Shown here piece after piece: positions 21,159 through 33,604 of a stretch of 64,000 nt of DNA. Source of the DNA: Desarmillaria ectypa (taxonomy: Eukaryota > Basidiomycota > Agaricomycetes > Agaricales > Physalacriaceae). The translations under genes and the position numbers were made by a program. The stretch is taken from NCBI GenBank assembly GCA_030407005.1, contig JAUDYN010000004.1, forward strand, positions 558,001-622,000. Reading direction: 5' to 3'. The notes under the pieces are model-generated. The model was not told where the DNA came from. It worked only from the letters and a program-made list of their open reading frames with translations, and ran no database searches. How positions within the stretch are numbered: the first letter of the stretch is position 1; each line of letters opens with the position of its first letter.

Positions 21159-22570
21159 TGATATGCCATCTATGCATTCACATCTAGATTTTGCGATTTT
21201 GTAACAATACTATTGCACATCTATCCTATACTAGTGATATATAGAGGACTATAGCTGAGGCTTCAAGCTGATAGTTAAAAGCAGTAAGCAACTGGTAGAG
21301 CCAGGACTTAGATGCAACACTATTAGTGGGTTAAATCTACCAGCCGGCCAGACTAGTAACTCAAATGCTAGCAGGACTAAGTGAAATACAGCCACTAGCA
21401 AATGAAGGCTGCTACTAGCACACAAAAACCAGGAGCAGAGTACACAGATCTCATCAAGTTCTGTCACTAGCAGCCCAGACTGGGCATAAATGCCTAAGTC
21501 AGGATAACTAGTCACATGGCAATCTTGAAACAGGACTTAGAAATAAATTAGGAATGGATTAACCTTGAGCCCAGATCTGACTATTGCAATATAGATCTCT
21601 TATGATTGATACTTGTGGAGTCAGACTGCACCCTTGATCATGATCGAATAGCTGTTATAGGCACCAATATCTGGATATCCATATAACCATATTACTAAGG
21701 CAGGTAGTTGGGCCAAGGGTGCAGAAAGACCAACTGTGGAGTCTCTAGACCAAATATTTGAAAAGAAAACAGACTAGACTGACTATTGTGTGATTATTCA
21801 TCATTATTCATAATTAGCTAAGAAATTCTTACCAATATACTCTATACCCAGATAATATTTATAGTTCTGCCTCAGTAGTATATAAGTAGTGGGATGGGTG
21901 CTCATGCAAACCAGGCAAGCCATCCCTGCAGTTGAGCCCTCACTGGTAGTAACTGGTGTCCCCAATTAAAGGCTTTTGTGCTTAACCTCGACAAAGTGAT
22001 TAATAGTCACTAAGTCACCAATAGAATTGCATTGAATTGAAGTCCATTAGAGTCACTGTTGTGTCCTGCAAAGGTCTGGAGTGTTTTAAAGTTAGTTCAA
22101 GCAAAGTTCTTGGAGTTATAGTATTATTCTTAGGCCAAGAGCATGACTAGTGAAGTGTTTATCACTTGTAGGAAGCAGTATAGGGCCAAGAGTGCCACTA
22201 GTGAGCCAAGAGTGCAGCTAGCCAAGTGTTTATCACTTGTAAAAAGCAGTATAGGGCTAAGAGTGCCACCAGTCTGAAGCAGTTTCAGTCAGAACAAGTG
22301 CAGTAGCTCAAACCAAGTCACTCTTATCCAATTGTATCTTACCCACCCCACTAGTACAAGTAGTACTTTGTATAAACTCACTAGTAATGAATAAAACGTC
22401 TTTAAGACAATTGTACTTGATTATTGAAGTCTGCAGAGTGCTTCCATCATACTCAAAACCACCCAAATTCAATATTGGTGATTAAGTGTAGAGTAGTAAG
22501 AGGTTTAGTGTGATTGGTGTTCATTGCCATTCTCTAATTCTTTTGTCACTCACCATTACCAAGCACATCA
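21159..22570 (+). mobile_element. element E, copy A (1,412 bp; solo-LTR-like)
   Basis: Ends TGATATGCC...GCACATCA, an 8-bp imperfect terminal inverted repeat (TGATRTGC). It contains a TATATAAGTAG box near 21880 and an AATAAA near 22390, the layout of an LTR with promoter and poly(A) signal. No protein-coding frame is supported. It has two copies of an internal ~70-bp tandem repeat (about 22130-22280). Flanks are GTGG on the left and CCAC on the right. It appears identical to copy B (inverted) over the long stretches I compared. Confidence 0.88.
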
Positions 22571-25460
22571 CCACTAGGTCAATTCATTTAGTATGACCAC
22601 CAATAGTCATTCAGAGTTCTACAAACTCAGTGATATCACCCATCTTGTTGTGGGTTCTATCTGCATTGTATACTTGGATGAGAGTGGCAGACTTTTAGGT
22701 GTCTAGTTTGTGCTGTTGAATATAAGACTGATTAATAGAGCTGCCAGTGCAGCCACTATCCAGCAATGCCTTGGTAGCCAAGGCTTTCTTCCCTGTGTAA
22801 GGAGCCAACTGTATGTTCACCAAGAAGTTCCAACCTGAACTCTTGGTTCCTCAGATATACCAAATGGGTTCATGAAGTTCATAGAGCTGCTCTCAAGCAT
22901 GACTCTCTCCAGTCTGTAAGCTCATTGTGAGCTCATTGGTGATCTCTCCAAGTCATTTGGGATGGACCCACATGGAAAGAGCAGCATTGGCAATTGCCAA
23001 ATTTCTGGCAGTGTGAATAGTTTATAGAGTCCAGTTGACTCCAAAAGGTTTATACCACATGTGATCAGATACCCTCTTATTAGGCAGGATTTTGTTTTCA
23101 GATATCAGAGTCAATAGACTTGATTGGGTTTGTCGTGCTTTCCAGATTAGGAAAGCTGTATTATCTTCTTTGTCAGGTACTTCAATAATAGTGGTTTTAT
23201 GAAACTGCCTCCTTTTTACCACCTGGGCACTAGCAGGTCCTCCCTGTTCTTTGGCTGTCACTACCACTTGTGAAGTGGGAGTCATAGCACTGTCCTCTTT
23301 AGAGGTGTCAACATAGTCATCAGGGTTAGGTCCTGCTGCAGTCATGATATCTGTCGATGCCAGCATTTTAACTGACCCCTTTTCTTAGGCTGAGTCTGGT
23401 AGTATATAGCTTTTCTTCAGGGTAGTGTGCTCTATACTGAGAGGGTATAGTGGCCTATCTTGAGAGTCCCAGGATTCTTGTGGTTCCTATGAGTCAGTTG
23501 ACCTATCTCTTTCTTCCTTCAGTCTTCAGGCTTGGTGGGCCTGATCCCCCAATGGCCCTGGTAAAGTATGACTTGGCTCCCTAAATAGGAGCACAGAGGT
23601 GTTCAGCTTCAGAGGTCCAGGGATGTCCCATCTACTAACCCCAGTCCACAGTTTTACCCACATATCCAGTGCACTCTGCATAGCAAGTCTGTTGGACTTT
23701 GTTGCAGTGTCAGCATCATCTGACACTGTGGCCACTTCATCAGAGGCTCAGGAGTCACTATATATAGTTGTGTCAGCATCTTTTAACAGGATGATGTACC
23801 TGTTCTTATTCAATTCTTTGGGTGTTTTCAGCTTCAGGTTCTATAACAAAGTCAGGGTTTTATTTGTATGTAATTGTCTATATACATGTATATCAGTCTG
23901 ACCTGCAGAAGCTGAGGACTCACCACTCAAGGCTTTGGTCAAGCAAGAGAAATCAAACTCTTATTGACCTAGTCTTTTGCCTTCTCAACCTTGGCTATAG
24001 GTGGCACCACTTCATTAGTGGGCCCTACTGACCAAATGTCCTTGAACTCTTTTCTCTTGAGACAATCCTTTGCCATGTGACCCTTCTTATTGCATCAGAA
24101 GCAGTGACCTTCTGCTTTTCATTGGTCAACTTCCATCAGCTATCCTGATCTCCCATATGTTATCTATTGACCCATGCCCAAATTCTGACTGAGACTGGTG
24201 TTGGCTATTGGCTTTGCAGCTGGGGAACTTGTCACCCCAGTGGTGGTTTTGCCACTAGGTTGATGTTGGGGGTGGGAATCCTTCTTTTGTCCTTCTTGAG
24301 AAACTCTGGCAGTCTGGTCAAAGACCCATTTGTGCTGTCATTCCTTGTACATGCACATGATCCATTCCTTCCATTCTGGATAGGTTTGGGGAATATTGAC
24401 ACCCATGCTTGAAATGAATGTTGTGTATGATGAGGGGATCCCTAATCATACTGCCTTGACCATTGTGCTCCAATCATGTTTGTCAGTGCAGTGGTCTGCT
24501 AGCTTGGCTTCTTCCTCAAGTTTCTGGAAGTAATGAGAAGTGGGCTGCATTCCCATGTGAAGGTTGAACATTCATTTCTCATATACTTTCTCAATTGCAG
24601 GATCTCAGAATTATCAGGTAACTATGTCAACAAAGTCTTCTTAGGCAAGATAGTGAAAGTGGGCAGCAGTGCCATCCCAGGCATTACCAACCCAGAATTC
24701 AGGTCTCTTATAGACCCATCAGTCCTTGGTAGCTCCCTCAAAGTGAAAAGTTGCAAATAGCACCAGATGTGATGGCATCTGGAAATAATGATGGAACACT
24801 TTGAAGTAGATGATGCAATCACTTATAAAGTGTTCTATGTTGTCATGGTCCCCCTTGAATGGCTTTGGGGGCTGGACGAGGATTGGTTTGATGCCCATAT
24901 ATGGGGCATTATTAAGGATGTTGCTAACAGGGTTGGGAACAGGGTTGGGTGGACTCTTTCCCAGGAGTGGCCTTGAGATTGAGAATTGATCCAGTCATAA
25001 GGTGGACAGATCTCATGAGGGTTCTATCAGTCTTCCTCTTTCAGGCTCCTTCTCTTTTTCTCCAAGTCTAAAGATCTCAACATGGAGATCTTGAGCAGCC
25101 TCTGCTTTGATGATTTCTTGATACATTTGTTGAATGTGTTGTTCTTTATTGGCTAGCTTGCTTCTAGCCACTTGTAGAATTTTCTCTATTGTTGGTTGCA
25201 ATAGTCCTACAGGAGTAGAAGAACTCACTTTAGGTTCTTCGTCTGCACCTGTGAATAAAGTGCTACCACCCTGGTAGAGCTGATAGCCTGTTTGTCAGAC
25301 CCACTTTTGCAGTGGTGAGTTGGGAAGGGGTTGTGGCTGAATAGCTGGAGTATCAGATGGATAGTGGGGATAGTATATATTTTGGGGCTGGAAAGTTTCC
25401 AGCCTACTATAGTAGCCTGATAGATGTGTGAAGCTATTGAAATTAGGCTTCAGACTCCAC
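22571..25460 (-). pseudogene. gag-pol: gypsy Gag and protease N-terminal part, inverted segment
   Basis: On the minus strand this continues the gypsy polyprotein. First comes a Gag N-terminal stretch (Y-Y-S-R-L-E-T-F-Q-P-Q-N), then the retrotransposon-Gag domain (F-K-G-D-H-D-N-I-E-H-F near 24860, W-W-V-Y-K-R then F-H-Y-L-A), a CCHC zinc knuckle at about 24068-24115 (C-F-W-C-N-K-K-G-H-M-A-K-D-C, intact), a Lys/Thr-rich linker (frame 23022-23366) and the start of the aspartic protease near 22600-22800. Frequent TGA/TAG/TAA codons make it non-functional. It is opposite in strand to both flanking gypsy pieces. Confidence 0.85.
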
Positions 25461-26872
25461 TGATGTGCTTGGTAATGGTGAGTGACAAAAGAATTAGAGA
25501 ATGGCAATGAACACCAATCACACTAAACCTCTTACTACTCTACACTTAATCACCAATATTGAATTTGGGTGGTTTTGAGTATGATGGAAGCACTCTGCAG
25601 ACTTCAATAATCAAGTACAATTGTCTTAAAGACGTTTTATTCATTACTAGTGAGTTTATACAAAGTACTACTTGTACTAGTGGGGTGGGTAAGATACAAT
25701 TGGATAAGAGTGACTTGGTTTGAGCTACTGCACTTGTTCTGACTGAAACTGCTTCAGACTGGTGGCACTCTTAGCCCTATACTGCTTTTTACAAGTGATA
25801 AACACTTGGCTAGCTGCACTCTTGGCTCACTAGTGGCACTCTTGGCCCTATACTGCTTCCTACAAGTGATAAACACTTCACTAGTCATGCTCTTGGCCTA
25901 AGAATAATACTATAACTCCAAGAACTTTGCTTGAACTAACTTTAAAACACTCCAGACCTTTGCAGGACACAACAGTGACTCTAATGGACTTCAATTCAAT
26001 GCAATTCTATTGGTGACTTAGTGACTATTAATCACTTTGTCGAGGTTAAGCACAAAAGCCTTTAATTGGGGACACCAGTTACTACCAGTGAGGGCTCAAC
26101 TGCAGGGATGGCTTGCCTGGTTTGCATGAGCACCCATCCCACTACTTATATACTACTGAGGCAGAACTATAAATATTATCTGGGTATAGAGTATATTGGT
26201 AAGAATTTCTTAGCTAATTATGAATAATGATGAATAATCACACAATAGTCAGTCTAGTCTGTTTTCTTTTCAAATATTTGGTCTAGAGACTCCACAGTTG
26301 GTCTTTCTGCACCCTTGGCCCAACTACCTGCCTTAGTAATATGGTTATATGGATATCCAGATATTGGTGCCTATAACAGCTATTCGATCATGATCAAGGG
26401 TGCAGTCTGACTCCACAAGTATCAATCATAAGAGATCTATATTGCAATAGTCAGATCTGGGCTCAAGGTTAATCCATTCCTAATTTATTTCTAAGTCCTG
26501 TTTCAAGATTGCCATGTGACTAGTTATCCTGACTTAGGCATTTATGCCCAGTCTGGGCTGCTAGTGACAGAACTTGATGAGATCTGTGTACTCTGCTCCT
26601 GGTTTTTGTGTGCTAGTAGCAGCCTTCATTTGCTAGTGGCTGTATTTCACTTAGTCCTGCTAGCATTTGAGTTACTAGTCTGGCCGGCTGGTAGATTTAA
26701 CCCACTAATAGTGTTGCATCTAAGTCCTGGCTCTACCAGTTGCTTACTGCTTTTAACTATCAGCTTGAAGCCTCAGCTATAGTCCTCTATGTATCACTAG
26801 TATAGGATAGATGTGCAATAGTATTGTTACAAAATCACAAAATCTAGGTGTGAATGTGTAGACGGCATATCA
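25461..26872 (-). mobile_element. element E, copy B (1,412 bp; solo-LTR-like)
   Basis: Inverted relative to copy A, with the same length and the same two internal ~70-bp repeats. Flanks are CCAC on the left and GTGG on the right, the mirror of copy A, consistent with an inversion between two opposed insertions each with a GTGG target duplication. Confidence 0.88.
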
Positions 26873-29139
26873 GTGGTCACCAACTTAGGCTCTAAGACTG
26901 TCTACTTAGGCCACAATTGGCTTAAATGCCATAATCTGATAATCAACTGGAAAACTGGATCAATGATTTTTGCACACTGTCAATATGTAAAAAATCCATT
27001 CCCACTCCCTGACTCTGATGAAGAAGACCAGTAGAATGAAAAACTGGAGGATGGTGAAACTATCCTCACAGTTAACATGCAGGAGGAGCTCATCATCTGA
27101 GCAGTACACCATGTGAACAAATTAGCAGCCACTGCTAATGCTGAAAAGCCAAAGAAAACCTTCAAGAAGTTGGTACCTCCTCAGTATCAAAGTTTTAGAG
27201 ATCTATTCTCTAAAGAAAGCTTTGATGAACTTTCAGAATGAAAACCTTGGGACTACATCATTGAACTAGTCTCCAACACAAAATCAACCCTAGACTACAA
27301 AGTCAATCTGCTCAATCAAAATGAGCAAGAACAACTTGACAAGTTCTTGGATGAGAACTTAGACTTGGGATGAATCCATCCTTCAAAATCCCCATTTGCA
27401 TCATCATTCTTCTTTATCAAAAAGAAGGATGGTTCCCTTCATCCTGTTCAGGACTATCAAAAACCCAATAAAATGATGATCAAGAATTAATATTCCCTCC
27501 CATTAATTTCTGAACTCATTGACAAATTATGAGGAGCCAAGTACTTTTCCAAATTGGATGTTTGTTGGAAATATAATAATGCATGCATCCATGATGGAGA
27601 TGAAGAAAAAGCCACATTCTGAATGAACTGAGGACTCTTTGAGCCCACAGTAATATTCTTTGGACTAATAAATTCACTAGCCACTTTTTAGTGGATGATG
27701 AATGACATATTCAAGGACTTGATTGCTAGAGGAAAAGTAACAATTTACCTTGACAATATTCTCATCTTCACCAAAGGACTAGATGAGCATTGACATATTG
27801 TCTGACAAGTTTTCCAATGCCTATGGGAGAACAAATTGTTTCTCAAAGCCAAAAAATGCGAGTTTGAAGTACTTGAGACCAAATACTTAGAGGTCATAAT
27901 CAGCAAAGATGCTATTCGCATGGATCCAGTCAAAGTTGCTGGAATTATGGAATGGCTGACTCTGACCAAGAAGAAGGAGCTTCAGTCTTTCCTGGGATTC
28001 ATGAATTTCTATCAAAAATTCATACATGATTATTCCAAGATTGTCAAACTGCTTATGCAGCTGATAGGAAAGGCAGAATGGAGTTGGGGACCAGAACAAG
28101 AATAGGCATTTTCCCAACTCAAACTACAGATGACAACAAACATCATCTTAATGATTCTCTCTGATGAAGGGAAATTTTGAGTGGAGGCTGACTCAAGTGA
28201 TAGAGCCATAGGTGCTGTCCTGAGTCAGGAACAGAATGGGAAATGGAGGCCAGTTGCCTTTATGTTTAAAGCATTAACAGCCACTGAATGCAACTATAAA
28301 ATTTATGATAAAGAGTTGCTGGCTATAATGCTCATGTTAGAAGAATGGTGCCATTATCTAATGGGTGCCAAGAAAGAAGTCAAAATCTGGACAGATCATC
28401 AGAACCTCCAGTATTTCCAAAAACCCCAGAAGCTGAACCATTGACAAGCTTGATGGGTTATGGAGTTGGCTGAGTATCATTTTACTCTCCAACATAAGGC
28501 AGGAACCATGAACAAAAAAGCTGACTTACTCAGCTGATGAGATGACCATGACCAGGGAAAACAAGATAACCATGACATGATCATCCTTACCCCTGAGCAT
28601 TTCCACACACTTATCCTACCTACTGCAGAGGAACAGACTGAGCATATAAAAGATGCTACTTGACACAAGAATCACTCAGGAAAAAGGGATCCTATATTAT
28701 GATGGATGAATATATATCCCATGCAATAACTCTCTCCCAATATCATGATCACATTACTGCAGGACATCTGAGGATAGCCAAAACTGCTGAACTAATACTT
28801 CAAGATTACTGGTGGCCCAAGTTGAAGAAAGACATTGAGACATATGTCAAAGAATATGAAACTTATCAACAAACAAAGAATGATACATAGGCAAAAGCAT
28901 CCCCACTTCATCCCAATGCCATTCCCACATCCCCCTGGACTCATATCTCAGTTGATATGGTCACTAGACTCCCAGAATCAGATGGCTATGATGCCTTATT
29001 GGTAATTGTAGACCAATTTTCCAAGGCAATCATCCCAGTAGCCTGTCACAAAGAACTATCTGCTGAGGGATGGGCTTGTATCCTCCATGATCACATCTAT
29101 GCAAAACATGGAATGCTGCAAGTGGTTATCTCAGATCGG
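26873..29139 (+). pseudogene. pol: gypsy protease end, reverse transcriptase, RNase H and integrase start
   Basis: Plus-strand continuation of the gypsy element. Order: end of protease (L-G-H-N-W-L-K-C-H-N-P), RT with K-K-D-G-S-L and Y-L-D-N at about 27745 in place of the catalytic Y-x-D-D, RT connection and RNase H (F-L-G-F-M-N-F-Y; V-E-A-D-S-S-D near 28180; W-T-D-H-Q-N-L near 28390), integrase zinc-binding (H-D-H-I-T-A-G-H-L near 28745) and the start of the core (V-D-Q-F-S-K; V-V-I-S-D-R at 29130). Many in-frame TGA codons sit where the family has Arg (CGA). It is cut at 29139 by repeat copy C. Confidence 0.9.
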
Positions 29140-30570
29140 TGATGTGCTTGGTAATGGCGAGTGACAAAAGAATTAGAGAATGGCAATGAACACCAATCAC
29201 ACTAAACCTCTTACTACTCTACACTTAATCACCAATATTGAATTCGAGCAGTTTTGAGTATGATGGAAGCACTCTGCAGACTTCAATAATCAAGTACAAT
29301 TGTCTTAAAGATGTTTTACTTGTTACTAGTGAGTTTATACAAAGTACTACTTGTACTAGTGGGGTGGGTAAGACACAATTAGATAAGAGTGACTTGGTTT
29401 GAGTTACTGTGCTCATTCTGACTGAAACTGCTTCAGACTGGTGGTGCTCTTGGCCATATACTGCTTCCTACAAGTGATAAACACTTGACCAGTCGCACTC
29501 TTGGCCGACTAGTGGCACTCTTGGCCCTATACTGCTTCCTACAAGTGATAAACACTTGACTAGCCACACTCTTGGCTAACTAGTGGTGCTCTTAGCCTAA
29601 GAATAAACTATAACTCCGAGAACTTTGCTTGAACTAACTTCAAAACACTCCGGACCTTTGCAGGATACAACAGTGACTCTAATGGACTTCAATTCAATGC
29701 AATTCTATTGGTGACTTAGTGACTATTAATCACTTTGTCGAGGTTAAGCACAAAAGCCTTTAATTGGGGACACCAGTTACTACCAGTGAGGGCTCAACTG
29801 CGGGGATAGCTTGTCTGGTCTGCACGAGTGCCCATCCCACTACTTATATACTACTGAGGCAGAACTATAAATATTATCTGGGTATAGGGTATATTGGTAA
29901 GAATTTCTTGACTAGTCATGAATAATGGTGAATAATCACACAATAGTCAGTCTAGTCTATTTTCTTTTCAAATATTTGGTCTAGAGACTCCACAGTTGGT
30001 CTTTCCACACCCTTGGCACAACTACATGCCCTAGTAATGTGGTTATATGAATATATGGATATTGGTACCTGTAACAGCTATCCGATCATGATCAAGGGTG
30101 CAGTCCAGCTCCACTAGCATCAATCATAAGAGATCTATATTAAAATAGTTGGATCTGGGCTCAAGGTTAATCCATTCCTAATTTATTTCTAAGTTCTGTT
30201 TCAAGATTGCCATGTGACTAGTTATCCTGACTTAGGCATTTATGCCCAGTCTGGGCTGCTAGTGACAGAACTTGACGAGATCTGTGTACTCTGCTCCTGG
30301 TTTTTGTGTGCTAGTAGCAGCCTTCATTTGCTAGTGGCTGTATTTCACTTAGTCCTGCTAGTATTCGAGTTACTAGTCTGACCGGCTGGTAGATTTAACC
30401 CACTAATGGTGTTGCATCTAAGTCCTGACTCTACCAGTTGCTTACTGCTTTTAACTATCAGCTTGAAGCCTCAGCTATAGTCCTCTATGTATCACTAGTA
30501 TAGGATAGATGTGCAATAGTATTATTACAAAATCGCAAAATCTAGGTGTGAATATGTAGATGGCATATCA
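29140..30570 (-). mobile_element. element E, copy C (1,431 bp; solo-LTR-like)
   Basis: Same termini as copies A and B, more diverged. Left flank TCGG lies in the gypsy integrase; right flank GCAC lies in the copia RNase H. The internal ~70-bp repeat is present twice (about 29440-29590). Confidence 0.87.
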
Positions 30571-33212
30571 GCACTCATGAATGAAGTGGTGCCATATGTC
30601 TATATGCTTCGATTGTGCATGGAATACAGTGTTCTCAGCGAATTTGATTGTTGACTGATTGTTGATAAAAATAGTGGTTGCACCATCAGGTGGCAATCCT
30701 AATTCAGTTAAAATTGCCTGCAACCATATTACTTCTTGGGTTGTTTGTGAAAGGGCCATATATTCTGCCTCCATAGTAGATAAAGCTACAGTGGGCTGTT
30801 TCTTTGAACTCCAAGTAACAGCTCCCCCTGCATAGATACAGACATAACCAGATGTTGATCTTCTATCTGTCCTGTCTTCTCCCCAGTCTAAATCTGAGTA
30901 GGGTATCAGTTCATCTGTAGTCCCTCTATATGTGATTCCACAATCCAGAGTCTCCTTCAAGTAACAGCAAACTTATTTCAGAGCTGTGACATGCTCAGCA
31001 GCCGGATTTTGTACGTATTTGCTCAATTCTGTGACAGCATATGCAATGTCAGGCTGAGATCCATTGGTGGCATATATCAGAGATCTGACACCAGTATGGT
31101 AATATTGCCTGGTGGCTGTGTCAGCACCCTGGGGATCATCTTCGGGGATTTTCTCTAGCTATACATTTGGGTCTATAGGCATTTTGACTGGTCTGCAGTC
31201 TTTCATGCCCATTCGCTTGAGTACCTTCAAAATATATGCCTTCTGAGATAAGGTAATGGTACCCTTCTCCCAATTCCTGTCTATCTTCATGCCCAATATA
31301 TATTGAATCTCCCCCATGTCTGTAACATTTAGCTTCTTCTTAAGCTCTTCCTTCATAATAGACATGGTTTCATTATCTGAGGCAAGCAGTGTCATGTCGT
31401 CTACATGCACAGCTACAATTATAGGACCAGAATCCATCTGTCTGATATACACACATTGATCGCTAATCAATCTCATGTATCTGAGTCCCAAAAAGGTAGC
31501 ATTTAATTTCTCATTCCAAACTCGGCCAGATTGCTTGAGTTCATATAATGTCAACTTGAGGTGTGCCACCTTGCCACTCCCATCGGAATATTCGGGTGGC
31601 TGTGCTATATAAATGGATTCATTAAGCTTTCCATTTAAGTAGGCTCCAATGACATCCATTCCATGAATAATCAGGTTTCTTTGTGCAGTAATGGCCATAA
31701 GTAGGTGGAATGTGTCCAGCCTAACTATGGGTGCATATGTCTTAAAGAAATCAATTCCAGGTTTCTGCAAAAATCCTTTCGCAACGAGTCTGGCTTTGTG
31801 CCTGGTGATTTTCCCATCACCATCTCTTTTCAGCCTGTAGGTCTACTTGCAATCAACAAGCGACCTATCCTGAGGTAATTTTTCCAGCTGCCATATGCCT
31901 AAAAAAGTCAATAGATTATATTCTTCATCTATTGCTTTCTTCCAATGATGCCAATCTGACCTTGTTTTAGCTTCTTTAAGGCTTAATGACTCATCACTGA
32001 AGTTATCTGCAGTCTCCCCCATACATGCATATTCTACTGCAATATTTGCAGTCTCTGGTAGTTCTTTTGTTACTTTATGCTGCTTCTCTAGCAATTTCAT
32101 GCCTCATGAGGCTGGATTATTAAGGAACTAGTAACTCAGTGGGGCTACTGATGCAATCTGGACTAATTTGTCATGTGGCTGAATCACCTTCCCATACTAT
32201 ACAGGTAACTTTAATTTGGTTGTCAGGGCATCAAGGGGCATTTCTTCTTTTGTTTTGGCATTCTCAGCATCTGTGGATTTGTCTGAAATATCATCATTTC
32301 CATCCAGAATCTACTTGACTTTGCTCTCTGACTCTCCCTCAAGCAGTGAAGGATGGGACACAATGTATTCATCATTGTTAGCATTTAAAATGCTCTCTTC
32401 AGGGAATATAATATTTCTTGAGGTCTGAATCTGCATGGTTTGTGAATTGTAGTATCTCTAGGCTCTTGATTCATCTGTAAGACCTGTAAAGATAAATTCC
32501 CTTGATTTCAGGTCGAGTTTTAACCTTTTGTTATCCTGTTGCAACACTCAACACTTTGTTCTGAATTCCTGGAGTGTTGAAATATCTGATTTTATTTTAT
32601 GAAACACTTTTTTTGGGGTTAGATCATTTCTGATGGCCCTGGTTGGTGATCAGTTCTTTAAATATATGGTATATGCCACTACCTTAGGTGATAAAAATTT
32701 TGGCAGGTGATGTTCTTCTAGCATGGTATGAGCATGCTCCACAAGAGTCTGATTGACTCTTTTGACAACTCTATTTTGGGATAGAGAATATGTGGCAGTC
32801 AGTTCCAACTGGATATCATTGCTCTGGAGGTATTCCTTCATCTTCTCATTGATATATTCCTTTCCATTATCAATCCTCATAAACTTCAGATCCCTTCTAG
32901 TGTGAACTTTGATGTATTTTTGGTACTACTGAATCTTCTTTCAGATTTCTGTACTCTGTTTCAACTTCAGAAACTATAACATTGTCCTCCAGGATTTCCC
33001 ATCTGTGAAGCTTATGTAATATCTTTCTCCATGGATACCCTGAGTTCAACTGGCCCTCATAAGTTCAAAAATGTCATTTCACCTATTTCAGTATAATTTC
33101 TTTCAACTTCTTGTGAAAATGGCTCAGCATGATGCTTGGCCTGTATGCAGGCTTTACAATCCTTCTGGAGCATCACTGACTCATCCACATCCATTCTCTT
33201 GACTATTTTCTT
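30571..33212 (-). pseudogene. pol: copia integrase, reverse transcriptase and RNase H, inverted segment
   Basis: Read on the minus strand from 33212: rest of the pre-integrase zinc region (C-K-A-C-I-Q-A-K-H-H), integrase core (R-I-D-N-G-K-E-Y at about 32870; V-N-Q-T-L-V-E), RVT_2 reverse transcriptase (frame 31159-31770: F-F-K-T-Y-A-P-I-V, G-M-D-V-I-G-A-Y-L-N-G, A-V-H-V-D-D-M) and RNase H (frame 30568-30960: S-T-M-E-A-E-Y-M-A-L-S, ending S-K-H-I-D-I-W-H-H-F-I-H-E). The RT keeps its D-D pair. Stops between frames make it inactive. The last part of RNase H is on the plus strand beyond copy D. Confidence 0.92.
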
Positions 33213-33604
33213 TGTTAGGACCTCATTTTCATATAATCTTGGGATCAGATGCAACTCTTGGGCTGTCTTGCATTTGGACAATCACCTATAATAAGAGTGT
33301 GGCATAGATCTTTAGAGGAGTGAAGAAGAGTGTATTATCTAAGTTTAGTTAGAAGATGCAGAATATACATGATAAGTACCCTACTTATATACTGAAAGCT
33401 AGGAGACTAATAATAGTGTTTTTCATGTGTATGTCATATATGAACTATGTGTTTGGGATGCTATTGGGGTGCTACCATAGTCAGGTGGTAGAATCATAGT
33501 GACAGCATAGAGAGATTGATGGTGTTATTGATGAGCAAGTGATTTGTAAGGGATGAGAAACAATAAGATGTAGATAAGATAAGGAAAATGGAAAAATTGT
33601 AACA
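33213..33604 (-). repeat. 3' LTR of the gypsy element (392 bp), inverted
   Basis: Reverse complement begins TGTTACAATTTTTCC and ends CCTAACA; same length as the LTR at 19699-20090. The purine-rich AACAAGGGGTTAA precedes it on the minus strand, a typical polypurine tract. Confidence 0.93.

Noticed and set aside
21249..21515. 88-codon frame present identically in copies A and B of element E
   Set aside because: The identity follows from the DNA copies being identical. The frame starts and ends arbitrarily, is broken or altered in copies C and D, and its hydrophobic content shows no family motif, so it is not called a gene.
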